Part shown: positions 16,661-24,736 of the stretch, one piece after another | Layout of the letters: every line of letters begins with the position of its first letter | How positions within the stretch are numbered: the first letter of the stretch is position 1 | Assembly: GCA_044223975.1 (NCBI GenBank) | Contig: JBGALI010000001.1 | Span: 1-64,000 of the forward strand | Source: CAZCPB01 sp044223975 | GTDB taxonomy: Bacteria > Planctomycetota > Phycisphaerae > Phycisphaerales > UBA1924 | DNA length: 64,000 nucleotides | Direction of reading: 5' to 3' | Position numbers and translations under genes: made by a program | Notes under the pieces: model-generated | What the model saw: only the letters and a program-made list of their open reading frames with translations | Told to the model about the DNA's origin: nothing | Database searches by the model: none

Positions 16661-17686
16661 TCATGCTCGTCGGATCAGCATGCGGCGGTCTTCGGGGGTG
16701 AGGATGGGCGCGGCATCGTGCAGCCAGCGGGTGGCGTCGTTGCGGTAGCCGGCGGTGGGCTTGAGTTCGGTCATGGTGCCGGCCCCCGAGCGCGCGGCGG
16801 CAAAGCGGGCGGTCCAGTGCCGGTTGAAGCGGGACATGGCCAGTTCGCGGACGTACTTGGCGACCATCGAGGCGAGCGACACGGGGAGGTGCGCGGCATC
16901 GCCTTCAGTCTGGAAGACGATGCCGACGCGGCGCGAGTTGATGGTGACCTCGTAGCGGCTGCGGCGGTCGGTTTCTTCGGTGGTTTCGATGGCCGCGCCC
17001 GGGTCGAGCTCGCGGGCCATGCGCTCGAGGACGCCGGCGTAGTCGGTGCGGCCGCCGAGGCGGTCGCACACCAGGCGGACCGAGTCGTCGTCGCGCAGGG
17101 GGAGCGCGAGCAGGGCGCCCAGATGTCCCGCGATGGCACGGAGCGTGACGCTGGCCTTGGTGCCGGTGCGGTCCACGGTCTCGTTGAAGCGGTCCTCGCC
17201 GATGGTGTCGCAGCGAAGAGAAAGGAGCGAGACCTCGGCCCGTTGCAGGGCGGCGCGGAACAGATTGCTGGTAATGCCGACCTGCACCGGCGACCAGGCG
17301 ACGGGGAGCGTGAGCGGCTCACCGCAGTAGCAGTCAAACGGGGCGAGGGTGGCGCCCAGGGCCTCGTGCAGTGCCGCGTCGTCGGCGGGCGCGGCAGGGT
17401 CGGTTTCGCGGCAGCGGAGGCCGGCGAGCACGGCACGCTCGAGGTGGGTGAGCGGGTGAAGGGTGGCCGAGTCGTTGGAGAGCTTGAGCTTCTTGGAGTC
17501 GTCGATGGCGAGCGCGCCCGACTTGCCGGGCTTGCGGGCCACCTGCGGGGCGAGGAGCTTCCAGAGGTCGGGGGCCGGGTCACCCTCGCGCCACGGTTCG
17601 ATGCGAAAGACCGACATGCCCACGCACATCGGACCCAGCAGCGGGCCGTACCCGGCCTCGTCGATTCCCGCGATAACCAGCGACAT
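16661..17686 (-). CDS. RNase HII-like protein (diverged type 2 RNase H)
   Basis: The protein has 341 residues. It starts with VIAGIDEAGYGPLLGPM, closely matching the RNase HII active-site strand (Asp9, Glu10), has DDSKKLK at 62-68, an Asp in VCDRLGGR (208), and SLASMVAKYVREL at 270-282, matching the SAASIVAKVTRD helix of RNase HII. It is much longer than RNase HII (about 200), with a 100-residue insertion between the second and third motifs. It probably binds or cleaves RNA-DNA hybrids, but the substrate is not established. TAGATT lies six bases before the ATG, with no Shine-Dalgarno. Confidence 0.75.
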   Translation of the reverse strand: MSLVIAGIDEAGYGPLLGPMCVGMSVFRIEPWREGDPAPDLWKLLAPQVARKPGKSGALAIDDSKKLKLSNDSATLHPLTHLERAVLAGLRCRETDPAAPADDAALHEALGATLAPFDCYCGEPLTLPVAWSPVQVGITSNLFRAALQRAEVSLLSLRCDTIGEDRFNETVDRTGTKASVTLRAIAGHLGALLALPLRDDDSVRLVCDRLGGRTDYAGVLERMARELDPGAAIETTEETDRRSRYEVTINSRRVGIVFQTEGDAAHLPVSLASMVAKYVRELAMSRFNRHWTARFAAARSGAGTMTELKPTAGYRNDATRWLHDAAPILTPEDRRMLIRRA

Positions 17687-17691
17687 CGTGG

Positions 17692-17698
17692 TAATCTA
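17692..17698. promoter_or_regulatory. Overlapping divergent -10 hexamers
   Basis: TAATCTA reads TAATCT on the plus strand (-10 for the L7/L12-like gene, with a 5' leader of about 35 nt that includes GGAGG) and TAGATT on the minus strand (six bases before the ATG of the RNase HII-like gene, which would be leaderless). The two promoters would be mutually exclusive. Confidence 0.4.
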
Positions 17699-17738
17699 CG
17701 GGGGCTCGGCACTGAACGCGAGCGTTGGAGGCTAAGCC

Positions 17739-17972
17739 ATGGGCTTGTTTTCGCCGGGAGCGGACGCGAACACCGGGCTTGCTCTGGCTCGGATCGAAAG
17801 AAAGCTCGACCTGATTCTCCAGAGCCTGGGGGTCGCGGCCCCGGCGGAATCGTGGGAGCAGGATGTCCGGGATCTTGCTGCCGCGGGGAAGAAGATCGAG
17901 GCGATCAAGCTGTATCGCGAACGCACGGGCGAGGGCCTCGCGGAGGCCAAGGCCGCGGTCGATCGCATGTGA
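17739..17972 (+). CDS. Small protein with ribosomal L7/L12 C-terminal-like domain
   Basis: This 77-residue protein has an N-terminal helix (ALARIERKLDLILQSLG) followed by an L7/L12-CTD/ClpS-like module, AGKKIEAIKLYRERTGEGLAEAKAAV, which matches the KKIxxIKxxRExTGLGLKEAK motif of L7/L12. It lacks the L10-binding N-terminus of true L7/L12, so it is not a ribosomal stalk protein; such stand-alone domains are widespread and uncharacterised. GGAGG lies seven bases before the ATG. It converges on tRNA-Leu. Confidence 0.8.
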   Translation: MGLFSPGADANTGLALARIERKLDLILQSLGVAAPAESWEQDVRDLAAAGKKIEAIKLYRERTGEGLAEAKAAVDRM

Positions 17973-17979
17973 GCGGTCC

Positions 17980-18011
17980 AAAAACAAACCGGGCCCGCCT
18001 GAGCGGGCCCG
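17980..18011 (-). terminator. Rho-independent terminator after tRNA-Leu
   Basis: A 9-bp perfect stem CGGGCCCGC/GCGGGCCCG (17990-18011, loop of four) is followed on the minus strand by T-rich GTTTTTGG-type sequence (17980-17988). It starts immediately after the tRNA-Leu 3' end. Confidence 0.8.
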
Positions 18012-18013
18012 AA

Positions 18014-18097
18014 TGCGGCTGAGAGGAGTCGAACCTCCACGGGTGTTACCCCACTAGAACCTGAATCTAGCGCGTCTGCCAATTCCGCCACAACCGC
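18014..18097 (-). tRNA. tRNA-Leu (anticodon CAG)
   Basis: On the minus strand the acceptor GCGGTTG pairs with CAGCCGC (one G-T pair), with discriminator A at 18014. The anticodon stem-loop CTAGATT-CAG-GTTCTAG gives anticodon CAG. A long variable arm and the T-loop GGTTCGACTCC are typical of a class II leucine tRNA. CCA is not encoded. Confidence 0.93.
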
Positions 18098-18108
18098 GTC
18101 GACGAACC

Positions 18109-18771
18109 TTATTCACGCTTGGGGCCGGTGACAACCGGCGCGGGAGCTTCGTCGTCCGGATCGGGCCTTTGGGGCTTGGGGCCCGGGCCGGTGAACCAGC
18201 GCAGGCGGTAGTCGGTGCCCTCCCGGATCATGTCAAAGCCCGTCCAGGGCAGGCCCTGCGCCGCCCTGCCGTGGACCTCGACCCGCTGGACGTTGGGCCC
18301 GACGGGTTCCATGTACATGCCAGGGGTGAACTCGCCCATGGGCATCTGGTCGAAGAGCTTTTTCACGGAATCGAAGTTGTCGCGGAGGATGACGTAGGCC
18401 TCGTGCGGATCGAGTCCCCGCTCGTAGTACTCGTCCTTGGTGCGGCGGCTGAGCACCTGATCGAGGAAGAGAGCTTCGTTTTCCTCGTTGAGCGTGGTGT
18501 AGATGTGGATCATCAGGTGCCGGCCGTTGCGGGCGACGAGGGTGGTCGTCTTCTTGTCCGGCGACTTGAGCGTGAGTTCTTCGCTGGGCGTCGGTGGGGG
18601 GTCGTTGCTGGCGCCCAGGGGCTTGGTGTCCGTGATGGGGGTGTTGGACTCGACCCCGGGGAGACCGGCGAACATCGGCCGGTAGTAGACGATCTTCTCC
18701 TCCTCGCACGCCGCGACGAACATCGCCGTAACGGCGATGACGATCGTCGGCATGGTCCGGGGGAGGTGCAT
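18109..18771 (-). CDS. Predicted lipoprotein of unknown function
   Basis: With the start at 18771 the protein has 220 residues and begins with a lipoprotein signal, MHLPRTMPTIVIAVTAMFVAAC, where Cys is followed by EEEK. The rest is soluble and acidic with a proline-rich tail (PDPDDEAPAPVV). The start is supported by TATCTT seven bases upstream and no better ribosome-binding site; the open frame reaches a GTG at 18792. It lies downstream of the TPR/HExxH/PDZ gene on the same strand (54-bp gap) and just upstream of tRNA-Leu. I do not recognise the family. Confidence 0.7.
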   Translation of the reverse strand: MHLPRTMPTIVIAVTAMFVAACEEEKIVYYRPMFAGLPGVESNTPITDTKPLGASNDPPPTPSEELTLKSPDKKTTTLVARNGRHLMIHIYTTLNEENEALFLDQVLSRRTKDEYYERGLDPHEAYVILRDNFDSVKKLFDQMPMGEFTPGMYMEPVGPNVQRVEVHGRAAQGLPWTGFDMIREGTDYRLRWFTGPGPKPQRPDPDDEAPAPVVTGPKRE

Positions 18772-18778
18772 CGTGGAG

Positions 18779-18784
18779 AAGATA
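18779..18784 (-). promoter_or_regulatory. Candidate -10 (leaderless) for lipoprotein 18109-18771
   Basis: Minus-strand TATCTT followed by seven bases and the ATG at 18771. It fits the recurrent TANNNT-before-ATG arrangement and helps choose this start. Confidence 0.4.
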
Positions 18785-18825
18785 CGCGGCACGCCCCGGG
18801 CGGGGTCGGCGAGTATCGAACCTTC

Positions 18826-20349
18826 CTAACGCTTTGCCACCAGGGACAGGGTGGTGGACGCGTGGCGGCTGCCGCGGCGGTAGGCGATTTCCACGCTCTC
18901 GCCGGGCTTGTAGTCGGAGAGGACGCGGACCAGCTCGGCCAGGTCGCGGGTGGGTCGGTTCTCGATGGCGGTGATGACGTCGCCCTTCATCAGGCTGGCC
19001 TTGTCGCGGCGCGACGCGAGCACCTCGACAATGACGGGCCCGTCTCCGTTGCCGGCTTCCACCTCGAAGCCGAGGCTGGCCTTGCCGGTCTCGATCTCTT
19101 CGGGAACGGCGGGGAGGTCGCGGACCCAGGCGCGGTAGTCGCGATTGAGATCGGCGAGCGAGATCGGGAAGGTGCGCTTCCACGCTTCCATCCCGGTGGG
19201 GTCCTGGTCGAAGGTGTCGTTGTACGCGGCGTACCACTCTTTGAGCCGGCCCTGCTGGTACAAGAAAAGGAAGAGCGTGCGGGCCTGCGCGTACATGGCC
19301 AGCGGGCGCGCGGCCATGAACTGGGTGCGCGAGAGCGAACAGAACTTCTCGATCGGCAGCAGGAGACCGGCCTTCTCGAGGCGCTTGGAGATGTTGGTGC
19401 GCCAGGACACGGTGGGGGTGAGCGTTCCGTCCGCGCTCACGTTGTAATCCTCGACGAGCGAGCAGAGCCCTTCCTGCACCCAGATGGAGTGGGTCTGGCC
19501 GTGGCGGGCGTTGTCGCGCCAGTGCAGGACGTGGAAGAATTCGTGGCGCAGCCCCGAGCCCAGGTCCTGGGTGACCAGGCGCTTCTGGTCGTGGCTGTAC
19601 GAGCCTCCGATCGCCGAGGTGGTGCTGAGCGCGGCGGGGCCGAAATTCGCGACGGCCCACGCCATGAAGTCCTTGCGGCTGGGGAGGATGACCAGGACCC
19701 ACGGGTCGGTGGGGGTGAGCTCGGGGTTGAAGAGATCGGGGAAGACGTTGAGCTGGGCCCAATCGGCCAGGCGCGAGACTTCTTCACGCGCCTGCGAGAA
19801 GCCCTTCTCGTCGAAGGCCGAGAGGTACGTGAGGCGCAGGCGGTCGTCGCGCGCTTCGGAGTAGCCCGATTTGAACTGCTCGCGGGCGGCGGCGACCACG
19901 GCGTCGCGATGACGCTCGAGAACTTTGGGCCAGTTGGAGAGGAGGGCCTTGAAATCGTCGCGCGTGCGGAGCGGGCGGAGCGAGGGGTCGGACAGAAGGC
20001 CACGCCGGTCGACGAACCCGTGCTCGATGGCATCGACGAGCGCGTTCATCGCATCGTCGGGCTTGTTCTGCAGCGCGAGGCCGCATGCGAGGTTGTAGCG
20101 CGGCACGAAGTTGTGGGGCTGGAGCTTGATCTCCTGCCGCATGAACTCCGAGTACTTCGCGTAGTCGCCGGCGTTGTACGCCGCCGCGGCCTGCTGATCT
20201 ATCTTCTGGAAGTCGGAGGGGGAGGCGGGCTGCGCGCTCGCCGCGGCCGCGGACCAGAGCAGCCACATGAGCGTCAGGAAGCGAGGCCTGCCGCGGCACG
20301 ACGCTGGTGCTCGAAAGCTGCCGGGAGAGAGTGCGGGCGGGCGGATCAT
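18826..20349 (-). CDS. Exported TPR / HExxH metallopeptidase-like / PDZ protein
   Basis: The protein has 507 residues. A signal peptide (to about residue 40, SAAAASAQ) precedes TPR-like helices (about 45-115). A gluzincin-type centre follows: HEFFH at 269-273 and the likely third zinc ligand Glu293 in WVQEGLCSLVE, as in peptidase MA-like (DUF1570) proteins. A PDZ domain closes the protein (about 425-507; GDVITAIENRPTRDLAELVRVL). It is probably an envelope metallopeptidase; the substrate is unknown. Its ATG overlaps the stop of the STAS-PurN gene (ATGA), so the two are translationally coupled. Confidence 0.8.
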   Translation of the reverse strand: MIRPPALSPGSFRAPASCRGRPRFLTLMWLLWSAAAASAQPASPSDFQKIDQQAAAAYNAGDYAKYSEFMRQEIKLQPHNFVPRYNLACGLALQNKPDDAMNALVDAIEHGFVDRRGLLSDPSLRPLRTRDDFKALLSNWPKVLERHRDAVVAAAREQFKSGYSEARDDRLRLTYLSAFDEKGFSQAREEVSRLADWAQLNVFPDLFNPELTPTDPWVLVILPSRKDFMAWAVANFGPAALSTTSAIGGSYSHDQKRLVTQDLGSGLRHEFFHVLHWRDNARHGQTHSIWVQEGLCSLVEDYNVSADGTLTPTVSWRTNISKRLEKAGLLLPIEKFCSLSRTQFMAARPLAMYAQARTLFLFLYQQGRLKEWYAAYNDTFDQDPTGMEAWKRTFPISLADLNRDYRAWVRDLPAVPEEIETGKASLGFEVEAGNGDGPVIVEVLASRRDKASLMKGDVITAIENRPTRDLAELVRVLSDYKPGESVEIAYRRGSRHASTTLSLVAKR

Positions 20350-21356
20350 GGAGTTCTCTTCGTCGCGGCGTCGATGCCGGCTCGCTTGAAAAGCAGCTTG
20401 AGCGCTTCGGGGTAGGCTTCTTTTTCAAGCTCGAAAACCCGCGCCGCGAGGGCATCGGGCGTGTCGCCGGGCAGGACGGGGCAGCGGGCCTGAAGCAGCA
20501 CCGGGCCGGTGTCGTAGCGCTCGTCCACAAGATGAACGGTACAGCCGGACTCGCGTTCGCCCGAGGTCAGGACCGCCTCATGGACCCGGTGGCCGTACAT
20601 GCCCTTGCCGCCGTGGGAAGGCAGGAGCGCGGGGTGGATGTTGACGATCCGGCCTTCGAAGCCGGGGGGGACTTCGACGTAGTGCAGGTACCCGGCGAGC
20701 ACGACGAAATCGATGTCGGACTCCCGGAGCATCACGGCGAGTCGGTCGGCCGGGATGCGCCCCGGGACGACGTGTGTTGTCATGCCGCGGGCGCGGGCCT
20801 GGGAGGCGCCGGCGCACTCGCGCGAAGCGATGACCAGCGGGATGTCGGCGTGCAGGCGCCCGTCGGCGATGCGATCAGCAAGATTGAAGAGCGTTCGCCC
20901 CGCCCCGGAGATCATCACGGCCAGGCGCGGCGGGCGGGAGGCTGCCGCGCCTGGCGAACCGGCCGAGGGCGGGGCCTGCGGTCTGCCCGGAGGGCGGTGT
21001 TCAAGACAGAGGCGGACGGCGCCCTCGCGGCTCGATGCGATCTTGAGGATCGGCAAGAGTCGGAGGGTGACGAGGGCGTGCTCGGCGGATTCGAAGAGCT
21101 CGTAGATCACGAAGCAGCCGCCGTGCTTCTCGCAGGCGGCTCGGAGCGTGAGCAGGGCGCTGATGCCCCGGGAGTTCAGGAACGTCACCCCGCTCATCCC
21201 GAGCGCGACGCGCCAGCCATGGCGCTCAGCGTGGTGGGTGACGGGCTCGAAGGCGTTCTCGACCGCGTCGCCCCCCTCGTAGCACGTGCCCGCGATCTCG
21301 GCGATGGCCACGCCCTGGGCGCTCAAGAGGGAGATGGAAAGGGGCTTGAGGGACAT
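20346..21356 (-). CDS. STAS domain - phosphoribosylglycinamide formyltransferase (PurN) fusion
   Basis: The protein has 336 residues. Residues 1-115 form a STAS (anti-anti-sigma) domain with LGMSGVTFLNSRGISALL, Ser62 aligning with the phosphorylatable serine. A proline/alanine linker (120-143) leads to a complete PurN domain (144-336). The formyl-transfer residues appear conserved: Asn239 and His241 in NIHPALLPS, and Asp282 in VDERYDTGP; the loop is the GGKGMYG type. PurN makes formyl-GAR in de novo purine synthesis. It sits 11 bp after a stand-alone STAS gene and overlaps the downstream protease-like gene. This fusion is unusual. Confidence 0.9.
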   Translation of the reverse strand: MSLKPLSISLLSAQGVAIAEIAGTCYEGGDAVENAFEPVTHHAERHGWRVALGMSGVTFLNSRGISALLTLRAACEKHGGCFVIYELFESAEHALVTLRLLPILKIASSREGAVRLCLEHRPPGRPQAPPSAGSPGAAASRPPRLAVMISGAGRTLFNLADRIADGRLHADIPLVIASRECAGASQARARGMTTHVVPGRIPADRLAVMLRESDIDFVVLAGYLHYVEVPPGFEGRIVNIHPALLPSHGGKGMYGHRVHEAVLTSGERESGCTVHLVDERYDTGPVLLQARCPVLPGDTPDALAARVFELEKEAYPEALKLLFKRAGIDAATKRTP

Positions 21357-21367
21357 CGTGCACCGGC

Positions 21368-21715
21368 TCAGGAAAGCGCTTTGATGGCGGCGTCCCGGTC
21401 CTTGGCGATGGTGATGACTCGATCAAGTCGGGTGATCTTGAGCACCTCGAAGAGCTCGGCGCCGAGCCCGAAGACGACCATCTTGCCGGCGTTGGCCTTG
21501 CAGTTCTTGTTGAGCGTCACGAGCGAGCCGAGCCCCACGGAGGCCAGGAGCATGACCTCCTCCATGTCGAGGGCGATCTTCCAGGCGTGCTTGCCGGCCT
21601 CGGTCGCGAGTTCGCCCGAGATGATGGAGGACTCACGCTCGGCGATCTTCTCGCACTTGAGCCTGGCGATGAGTCGGCCGTTGACGACTTCGGTAGAGAC
21701 GAACGTGGAGTCCAT
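21368..21715 (-). CDS. STAS-domain protein (anti-anti-sigma-like)
   Basis: This 115-residue single STAS domain has the core ALDMEEVMLLASVGLGSLVTL, where Ser59 aligns with the SpoIIAA phosphoserine, followed by GKMVVFGLGAELFEVLKITRLDRVI, typical of anti-sigma-factor antagonists. No RsbW-like kinase is adjacent. The gene immediately downstream carries a second STAS domain fused to PurN, so the two may bind a common partner. The Shine-Dalgarno is weak. The thioesterase gene lies 39 bp upstream on the same strand. Confidence 0.88.
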   Translation of the reverse strand: MDSTFVSTEVVNGRLIARLKCEKIAERESSIISGELATEAGKHAWKIALDMEEVMLLASVGLGSLVTLNKNCKANAGKMVVFGLGAELFEVLKITRLDRVITIAKDRDAAIKALS

Positions 21716-21754
21716 GACGGGACGAATGCTCCGTGGTTCTGGTGCGCAGGGTTT

Positions 21755-22135
21755 TCAGGCTGTTGGCGGATCCCGGAACGGTATGGCTTTCCCGGATGAG
21801 TCTACCGAAACCATGGTCAGCGTGGCGGACGTGACGGGGATGACCTGTTCGCTGTCCATGCGTTCGGCCTCGACCTCGACGCTCACGGTGACGCTCTTGG
21901 TGCCCAGACGAACGGTCTGGGTGTAGAAATTGACCACATCCCCAAGGTGTACCGGGGCCTTGAATTCGACGCGTTCCATGGCGGCGGTCACCCACCGATG
22001 CCGGCCGTGGTGGCGGGCCTCGACGGCCCCGGCCTGGTCGATGTAGCTGAGGATGACACCGCCGAAGATGGTGCCGTAGGGGTTGGTGTCCCGGGGCATG
22101 GTGACGACGCGGAGTGTGAGGCGGCGGTTGGGCAT
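21755..22135 (-). CDS. Acyl-CoA thioesterase, YciA-like hotdog protein
   Basis: This 126-residue hotdog-fold protein has RVVTMPRDTNPYGTIFGGVILSYID, the central helix with a conserved Asp, then FKAPVHLGDVVNFYTQT, as in the YciA/BACH thioesterases that hydrolyse acyl-CoAs. The start at 22135 gives a length close to E. coli YciA (132); the open frame extends upstream to 22228 without family similarity. Ribosome-binding is weak; a TACGAT about 50 bp upstream could be a -10. It is divergent from the DinB-like gene. Confidence 0.85.
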   Translation of the reverse strand: MPNRRLTLRVVTMPRDTNPYGTIFGGVILSYIDQAGAVEARHHGRHRWVTAAMERVEFKAPVHLGDVVNFYTQTVRLGTKSVTVSVEVEAERMDSEQVIPVTSATLTMVSVDSSGKAIPFRDPPTA

Positions 22136-22239
22136 GGGGGTGGCTTGGGATCGACGGCGAACGAGGGTGGCGCGGATCCCGATCGTACCAGAACCCGGGG
22201 CTGAATCGCCCGTACTATGGGAGTCCAAGGAGACCCGCG

Positions 22240-22899
22240 ATGTCCACGTGCACCGTACCGGGAGTTTCGAGCCTGCCGCCTCTGGAGAAGTGGGACGCCG
22301 TCGAGCGGCTGCCGGTGTACGAACTGATCGCCCGGTACCGCAAGGGGGTCGAGAACTTCGATCACCGGCTGTTCCAGCTGACGGCCGAGGAACTGGACTG
22401 TGCGTTCATGCCCGAGGCCGACGTGGGCCGGTGGCCGGTGCGGGTGCTGATGGGGCATTTGGCCGACGCCGAGTTGGCGCAGAGCCATCGCCTCCGTCGC
22501 GCGGTGGGTGAGGATAACCCCGTGCTCAGCCTGTGGGACGAGAACGCGTTCATCGACAACGACGTCTACGGGCTGCGGGTTCAAGACCAGAGCCCCGAGG
22601 CGAGGAACCACCGCGTGACCTCCGCGGTCGCCGGTGCAGTCGCGCTCATCCACACGGTGCGTCAATGGACCGGCCAGTGGCTGATGACGCTGAGCGAGGC
22701 GCAGTGGGACCGGGCGGCGATGCACCCCGAGAGGGGTGCGCTGACCGTGCGTCGGATGGTGGCGATGACCACCTGGCACCTCGAGCACCACGCCAGGTAC
22801 CTCAAGTGCAAGCTCGACAAGCTGGTCGGCCCCGATGGACGCGAGCGGGCCGAGAAGTCCGGCGGCGGGTGCGGCGAGGGGTGCGGCTGCCGCCATTGA
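22240..22899 (+). CDS. DinB-like (four-helix bundle) protein with Cys-rich tail
   Basis: This 219-residue protein has a DinB/YfiT-type helical bundle: the N-terminal helix ELIARYRKGVENFDHRL, VRVLMGHLADAELAQSHRLRR with a metal-ligand-like His, and MTTWHLEHHARYLKCKL with the C-terminal His pair. Members bind a divalent metal and many are bacillithiol- or mycothiol-dependent transferases, but the substrate cannot be assigned here. The end, GGGCGEGCGCRH, adds an extra metal-binding-like cluster. AAGGAG lies seven bases before the ATG, with TACTAT further upstream as a candidate -10. Confidence 0.78.
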   Translation: MSTCTVPGVSSLPPLEKWDAVERLPVYELIARYRKGVENFDHRLFQLTAEELDCAFMPEADVGRWPVRVLMGHLADAELAQSHRLRRAVGEDNPVLSLWDENAFIDNDVYGLRVQDQSPEARNHRVTSAVAGAVALIHTVRQWTGQWLMTLSEAQWDRAAMHPERGALTVRRMVAMTTWHLEHHARYLKCKLDKLVGPDGRERAEKSGGGCGEGCGCRH

Positions 22900-23005
22900 G
22901 GCGCCACTCGCCGACGATGGCGAGGGAATCAAAAGTTGGTGCCGGTCACACCGGCGGCGCGCGACCTCTTGGTTGCGCGCCGAGGCTTTTGCGTTCAGCT
23001 TTCCC

Positions 23006-23011
23006 TAGACT
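23006..23011 (+). promoter_or_regulatory. Candidate -10 (leaderless) for nadB
   Basis: TAGACT is followed by six bases and then the ATG at 23018. No Shine-Dalgarno is present. The upstream sequence contains two small hairpins but no convincing -35. Confidence 0.45.
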
Positions 23012-23017
23012 CTGGTC

Positions 23018-24709
23018 ATGGACTCTGTCTTTGACGAGCGTCGGTACCTGATCCCGTTCCGCTCGTCCCTCCTGCCGCAGATCTTCACGGACACGCTGGT
23101 GATCGGCGCGGGCGTTGCCGGTCTCCGCGCGGCGGTGGCCGCGGCCGAGCACGGCGAGGTCATCGTGCTGGCCAAGGGCGACCTCAAGACGTCGAACACA
23201 TCGTGGGCCCAGGGCGGCATTGCCGCGGCGCTGGCGCCGGAGGATTCCTTCAAGGAGCACGTCGGTGACACGCTGACGGCGGGCGCGGGGCTGTGCGACA
23301 CGCCCGCGGTCGAACTGACCGTGCGCGACGGCGCGGCACGCGTGCGCGAGCTGCTGGGGTGGGGGCTGCGGCTCGACCAATCCGCGTCCGGCGAGCTGGC
23401 GCTCGGGCGCGAGGGCGGCCACTCGCGGGCGCGGATCGTGCACTCCGACGGCGACGCCACCGGGAAGGAACTGGCCCGCTGCCTGCTCGAGCGTGTCAAG
23501 GGCACGGCGAGCGTGCGCGTGTTCGAGCAGTGCTTTGCGCTCGACCTGATCACGCCGGCGCACGAGCCGGGTGCGCCGGTCATGGGCGCGATCACGCACC
23601 ATCCACGCTATGGGCTGCAGGTCATCTGGGCCAAGGCGACGATACTGGCCAGCGGCGGCGCGGGGGTGCTCTTCCGCGAGACTACAAATCCCCCGGTGGC
23701 GACCGCCGACGGGCTGGCGATGGCGTACCGCGCGGGCGCCTCGCTCGCCGACATGGCGTTCGTCCAGTTTCATCCCACGACGCTGTACCTGCCGGGCGCG
23801 GCGCGGTCGCTCATCAGCGAGGCGGTGCGCGGCGAAGGGGCGCACCTTCTGGACGCCGCCGGGCACCGCTTCATGATCGACGTTCACCCCCTCGCCGAGC
23901 TGGCGCCGCGCGATGTGGTGAGCCAGGCGATCGTGCGCCAGCTGGCCAAGCAGGGCGGCAAGCACGTGTGGCTCGACTGCCGACACCTCAAGGGGTTCAC
24001 GGCCCGCTTCCCGGGGATCGCCGAACTGCTCAAGCGGTTCGAGCTTGACCCGGCCACGGATCTCATCCCGGTGCACCCTGCCGCGCACTACATGATCGGG
24101 GGCGTGCGGACCGACCTGTGCGGGCGCACCGATGCGCCGGGGCTGTACGCGGCGGGCGAGGCGGCGAGCACGGGCCTGCACGGGGCCAATCGCCTGGCGA
24201 GCAACTCGCTGCTCGAGGGGCTGGTGATGGGGGAGATCACGGGGCGCACGTGCGTTGAGATGAAAAACGGCAAGCCGAACGCCTGGGGCGGTCCGGCGCG
24301 GCCGGCGCCGATCCCGGTGGTCAGCGACATACGCCCCAGCGACCACGGCGAGCTGGACCTCGACGATGTGCGGTCAAGCCTGCGCTGGGCGATGTGGAAG
24401 AACGTGGGCATCGAGCGGACGGGCGCCAAGCTGCGCGACGTCACGGACATGCTGGATTTCTGGGCGCGCTACACGCTCGACAAGATCTTCGACGACCCGG
24501 CGGGGTGGGAGACGCAGAACATGCTGCTGGTCGGCGCGATCGTCGCGCGCTCGGCGGCGTGGCGGGAGGAATCGCGCGGCGCGCAGCTGCGCCTGGACTT
24601 CCCGCAGACCCGCGACGAGTTCCGGGTGCATGACTGCTGGAGGCGTGGGCGGGCCGGGGTAGAGACGTCGCCCGTACTGGACGAATCGATGGCCGCGGCG
24701 TTGGCGTAG
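23018..24709 (+). CDS. nadB: L-aspartate oxidase
   Basis: NadB oxidises L-aspartate to iminoaspartate, the first step of de novo NAD synthesis, using FAD. The protein has 563 residues. It shows the FAD-binding TLVIGAGVAGLRAAVAAAEHG, SNTSWAQGGIAAAL, the catalytic-loop GGHSRARIVHSDGDATG, QFHPTTLY, SEAVRGEGAHLLD, HYMIGGVRTD and GLHGANRLASNSLLEGLV, all standard for NadB. No nadA or nadC is adjacent. The transcript appears leaderless. It converges on the YgfZ-like gene with a 27-bp gap. Confidence 0.95.
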   Translation: MDSVFDERRYLIPFRSSLLPQIFTDTLVIGAGVAGLRAAVAAAEHGEVIVLAKGDLKTSNTSWAQGGIAAALAPEDSFKEHVGDTLTAGAGLCDTPAVELTVRDGAARVRELLGWGLRLDQSASGELALGREGGHSRARIVHSDGDATGKELARCLLERVKGTASVRVFEQCFALDLITPAHEPGAPVMGAITHHPRYGLQVIWAKATILASGGAGVLFRETTNPPVATADGLAMAYRAGASLADMAFVQFHPTTLYLPGAARSLISEAVRGEGAHLLDAAGHRFMIDVHPLAELAPRDVVSQAIVRQLAKQGGKHVWLDCRHLKGFTARFPGIAELLKRFELDPATDLIPVHPAAHYMIGGVRTDLCGRTDAPGLYAAGEAASTGLHGANRLASNSLLEGLVMGEITGRTCVEMKNGKPNAWGGPARPAPIPVVSDIRPSDHGELDLDDVRSSLRWAMWKNVGIERTGAKLRDVTDMLDFWARYTLDKIFDDPAGWETQNMLLVGAIVARSAAWREESRGAQLRLDFPQTRDEFRVHDCWRRGRAGVETSPVLDESMAAALA

Positions 24710-24736
24710 GGCCATCCACGGTGCGTGCGGCCGGGT

